A DNA stretch of 64,000 nt, taken from the NCBI RefSeq assembly GCF_014643535.1, contig NZ_BMJQ01000016.1, positions 62,001 to 126,000 of the forward strand, given 5' to 3'. The position numbers and the translations under genes were made by a program. Below, one piece after another: positions 61,716 to 64,000 of this stretch. Below the pieces are notes generated by a model, which worked only from the letters and a program-made list of their open reading frames with translations, was not told the origin of the DNA and ran no database searches. The stretch is from Aliidongia dinghuensis (lineage in GTDB: Bacteria; Pseudomonadota; Alphaproteobacteria; ATCC43930; CGMCC-115725). Position 1 is the first letter of the stretch. Every line of letters starts with the position of its first letter.

Positions 61716-62558
61716 TCACCCCGCCGGCGCGGCGGCGACGGCCGGTTCGCCCAGCAGGAACGCCAGCGCCGCCTCGCACGACTGCTCGACCTTGAGCGCC
61801 AGCAATCCATCGGCACGGGTCCGGCCGAGGTTGACCGCCGCGATCGGCTTGCCGGCACGCGCGGCCGTCTGGACGAAGCGGAAGCCGGAATAGACCATGA
61901 GCGAGGAACCGACGATCAGCATCGCCTCGGCCTCGGCCAAGTGATGCGTGGCGGTGTCGACCCGCTCACGCGGCACGTTCTCGCCGAAGAACACGACGTC
62001 GGGCTTCAGCACCCCGCCGCAATGCCGGCACGGCGGCACGATGAAGGACTGGAACTCGGCGCTCTCGAGATCGGCGTCGCCGTCCGGCGCATCGGCGGCG
62101 TCGAGATCGGTCCAGGCCGGATTGAGCCGGACAAGCTCATCCTGCAGCTCGGTGCGCGGCATCCGCCGCTCGCAGCCCATGCAGCGGACCAGGTCGAGCC
62201 TGCCGTGCAGGTCGATCACCCGGGCGCTGCCCGCCGTCTGGTGCAGACGGTCGACGTTCTGGGTCAGGAGCAGCTCGCTCCGGCCCATCGCCTCGAGCCG
62301 CGCCAACGCGCGGTGGGCGCCGTTCGGCCGGGCTTGGCCGAAGCGCCGCCAGCCGACCATGCTGCGCGCCCAGTAGCGCCGACGGGTCGCCAGATCGCCC
62401 ATGAAGGCCTGGTAGGTCACGGGCGGGGTGCGCTTCCAGTTGCCCTCGGCATCGCGATAGTCGGGAATGCCCGAGTTCGTGCTGCAGCCGGCACCCGTCA
62501 GGACAAAGAGACGTCGATGCCGATCGACGAACTCCTCGAGGCTGGTTCGTTTCGTCAT
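61716..62558 (-). CDS. Sir2-family NAD-dependent protein deacylase
   Basis: The 280-residue sirtuin has TGAGCSTNSGIPDYR (NAD binding), LLTQNVDRLHQTAG, the catalytic His in VIDLHGRL, a zinc module with CMGC and CRHC pairs, and VVFFGENVPRERV and IVGSSLMVYSGFRF. Length and the two-Cys-pair zinc finger are normal. It should remove acetyl or other acyl groups from lysines, yielding O-acyl-ADP-ribose and nicotinamide. It lies alone between the fusion gene and the ureohydrolase; the 126-bp gap before the fusion gene shows nothing clear. Confidence 0.95.
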   Translation of the reverse strand: MTKRTSLEEFVDRHRRLFVLTGAGCSTNSGIPDYRDAEGNWKRTPPVTYQAFMGDLATRRRYWARSMVGWRRFGQARPNGAHRALARLEAMGRSELLLTQNVDRLHQTAGSARVIDLHGRLDLVRCMGCERRMPRTELQDELVRLNPAWTDLDAADAPDGDADLESAEFQSFIVPPCRHCGGVLKPDVVFFGENVPRERVDTATHHLAEAEAMLIVGSSLMVYSGFRFVQTAARAGKPIAAVNLGRTRADGLLALKVEQSCEAALAFLLGEPAVAAAPAG

Positions 62559-62624
62559 GGGCGAGAGATTAGCGTTGCCGGGCGGCGCCCGCCATCGCCT
62601 TCGGCGCGCCCTGCGCTCGCGCCG

Positions 62625-63614
62625 TTAGCGCGCGGCTGGCCGCGACGACAGGCCGAACAGGAAATTCAGCACCAGGGCAGCACCGGCGCGGCCGGTCATG
62701 TCGTCATGGTCGAACGGCGGCGAGATCTCGACCAGGTCGAAACCCGCGACCTTCGGATGCGCGCCGATGCGGCGCAACGCGTCCTGGACGTCGCGCGCGT
62801 CGAGGCCGCTCGGGTTCGGTGCCGCGGTCCCGGGTGCCTGGCTCTGATCGATGCAGTCGATGTCGACCGAGATATAGATCGCGTCTGTTCCGTCGGCGGC
62901 GAGCGTGAGCGCCCGCTGGACCGCGCTCGCCATCCCGCTCCGGCGCACTTCGCCGGCCGGGATCACGGTGACACCCATGTCCGCGGCATAGCCTGCAAGC
63001 TGGGGGGAGTTCGCGAACTCCGCCATGCCGATCTGCACCAGGTTGCGCCCGGCGAGGACGCCCGACGGCAACTCCAGGGCCTTCCGGAACGGCACGCCGC
63101 TCGATTCCGCGCCCAGATGCGCCTGGCGCAGGTCGTGATGGGCGTCGAAATGAATGACGCCCAGGCGACGGCCCGGCCCCAGCGCCTGGGCGACACCGCG
63201 GATCAGGGGAAAGGCGATCGAATGGTCGCCGCCGATCGACACCGGCACGATGCCGCGCCGGACGAGGGTCGCGATCGCGGCACTGATCCGGTCGAACGTG
63301 CCGGCCATGTCCGTGACGGCGACCTGGACGTCGCCGATGTCCGCCGCGCGCAGGTCGGTCATGGCCCGGCCTTCGGCGCTGCTGAAGGTCGTGTAGTACA
63401 TCATCGAGCGCCGGACCGCGTCGGGACCGTGACGCGAGCCCGTCCGGACGACCGACGCGCCGTCGAACGGGATGCCGATGAGCGCGGCGCTGAGCCCGTC
63501 GAGCCGCCCGTCCCACTGCAGCCAGCTGCCGGCCCGGTGCTCCCCGGGGTCGCCCTTCATGGTGTTCACGACGATGCCGGGCGGTAGCAGGTTGAGGTCG
63601 GCGAATTCAGGCAT
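62625..63614 (-). CDS. Ureohydrolase (agmatinase/arginase family)
   Basis: The 329-residue enzyme has the complete dinuclear manganese signature: SIGGDHSI, VIHFDAHHDLR and SVDIDCIDQSQAPGT, plus VEISPPFDHDDMTGRAGA near the C-terminus. The family hydrolyses guanidino compounds (agmatine, guanidinobutyrate, guanidinopropionate and others) to urea and an amine. The substrate cannot be read from the sequence; the divergent N-terminus (MPEFADLNLLPPG) is not that of E. coli SpeB. It lies 35 bases downstream of an amino-acid-type binding-protein gene on the same strand, so the two may form one uptake/hydrolysis operon. Confidence 0.92.
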   Translation of the reverse strand: MPEFADLNLLPPGIVVNTMKGDPGEHRAGSWLQWDGRLDGLSAALIGIPFDGASVVRTGSRHGPDAVRRSMMYYTTFSSAEGRAMTDLRAADIGDVQVAVTDMAGTFDRISAAIATLVRRGIVPVSIGGDHSIAFPLIRGVAQALGPGRRLGVIHFDAHHDLRQAHLGAESSGVPFRKALELPSGVLAGRNLVQIGMAEFANSPQLAGYAADMGVTVIPAGEVRRSGMASAVQRALTLAADGTDAIYISVDIDCIDQSQAPGTAAPNPSGLDARDVQDALRRIGAHPKVAGFDLVEISPPFDHDDMTGRAGAALVLNFLFGLSSRPAAR

Positions 63615-63649
63615 AAGGCGTCTCGATATCTGTTTCGGCCAGAAGCCGA

Positions 63650-64000
63650 TTACTGTTCCACGTAGTTGCCGTCGTGCCAGGCGTACATGACGTATTTCGG
63701 GTCCACGATGTCGCCCTTGGCGTCGAAGCGGATCTGGCCGACGACGGTCTCGAACGGCCGGCCGCTGTGGAGCGCCGCTTCGAGCTTCGGCGCATCGACG
63801 CTACCCGCCGCGGTCGCCGCCTCGGCCAGCACCTGGAACGCCGCGTAGGTGTAGAGCGCGAAGCCGTCTGGGCTCTGGCCCGCTGCCTTGAACTCGGCGA
63901 CGAGGGCCTGGCCGGCCGCACTCTTCCGCGGATCCGGCGGATGCGTCATCAGCGTCCCTTCGGCCGCGGGCCCGGCAATCCGCCAGAAGTCATCCGTCAG
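63650..64000 (-). CDS. ABC transporter substrate-binding protein, branched-chain amino acid (LivK-like) type, C-terminal part
   Basis: The frame is open to the right edge, so the gene starts beyond the window; 116 codons are visible. The C-terminal part matches periplasmic binding proteins of the HAAT family: AEFKAAGQSPDGFALYTYAAFQVLAEAATAAG, DAPKLEAALHSGRPFETVVGQIRFDAKGDI and the final YVMYAWHDGNYV. It is upstream of the ureohydrolase gene in the same direction, suggesting uptake of a guanidino compound or amino acid that the ureohydrolase then cleaves. Confidence 0.88.
   Translation of the reverse strand: MTDDFWRIAGPAAEGTLMTHPPDPRKSAAGQALVAEFKAAGQSPDGFALYTYAAFQVLAEAATAAGSVDAPKLEAALHSGRPFETVVGQIRFDAKGDIVDPKYVMYAWHDGNYVEQ

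Overview
The window is 64 kb of GC-rich bacterial chromosome. Most genes look near 65-70% GC, with strong codon bias, dense packing and many 4-base ATGA/GTGA stop-start overlaps. Gene content (map, radC, sfsA and a CinA-type gene near a tRNA-Leu; a DUF3369/HD-GYP regulator; opine/polyamine-type ABC transport; many LysR, GntR, AraC and PucR regulators) points to a free-living alphaproteobacterium, perhaps a member of Rhodospirillales. That assignment is an inference. No rRNA, CRISPR, integrase, transposase or phage genes were seen.

Layout. 1-2983: end of a cation-efflux gene, then a MarR regulator with a clear operator and an acyl-CoA synthetase. 2980-5908 (minus): a coupled operon of a type III polyketide synthase, a methyltransferase and an FAD oxidoreductase, probably a phenolic-lipid or quinone pathway. 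6151-11757: two unknown proteins, a membrane histidine kinase and a c-di-GMP phosphodiesterase response regulator. 11784-17846: a LysR/gamma-glutamyltransferase pair, a TNT-domain lipoprotein, and a LysR-controlled cupin/tautomerase/MFS operon. 17956-19866: rlpA, then a threonine-rich leader peptide and attenuator before a ThrRS that lacks its editing domain. 20350-24140: housekeeping genes ending in tRNA-Leu(UAA). 24220-28275: small secreted proteins, a trypsin-fold pseudoprotease, a DUF4186 protein and a low-GC islet with a possible nuclease. 28465-32251 (minus): a GH3 amide synthetase next to a penicillin-acylase-type amidase. 32388-37762: a YdeI protein, a STAND-type regulator, a double SnoaL protein and an AraC regulator.

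38254-46108 is a catabolic island: an ABC importer, an LLM flavin monooxygenase, its flavin reductase and a PucR regulator. 46206-50142 is a complete lar operon (nickel-pincer racemase LarA homologue plus LarC, LarE and LarB). It converges on a GntR-controlled operon (50124-57689) carrying an MFS importer, a beta-decarboxylating hydroxyacid dehydrogenase, an aconitase-family hydratase, a metallo-hydrolase and an Ldh-family dehydrogenase, with a divergent amidohydrolase. Together these look like a pathway for an unidentified chiral 2-hydroxy polycarboxylic acid. They are the best candidate for an undescribed system in the window.

58736-64000: a small phosphatase, a fused flavoprotein-patatin, a sirtuin, a ureohydrolase and the C-terminal part of a branched-chain amino-acid-type binding protein. 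Gene functions are read from motifs and family resemblance only. Substrates of the catabolic clusters are inferred.
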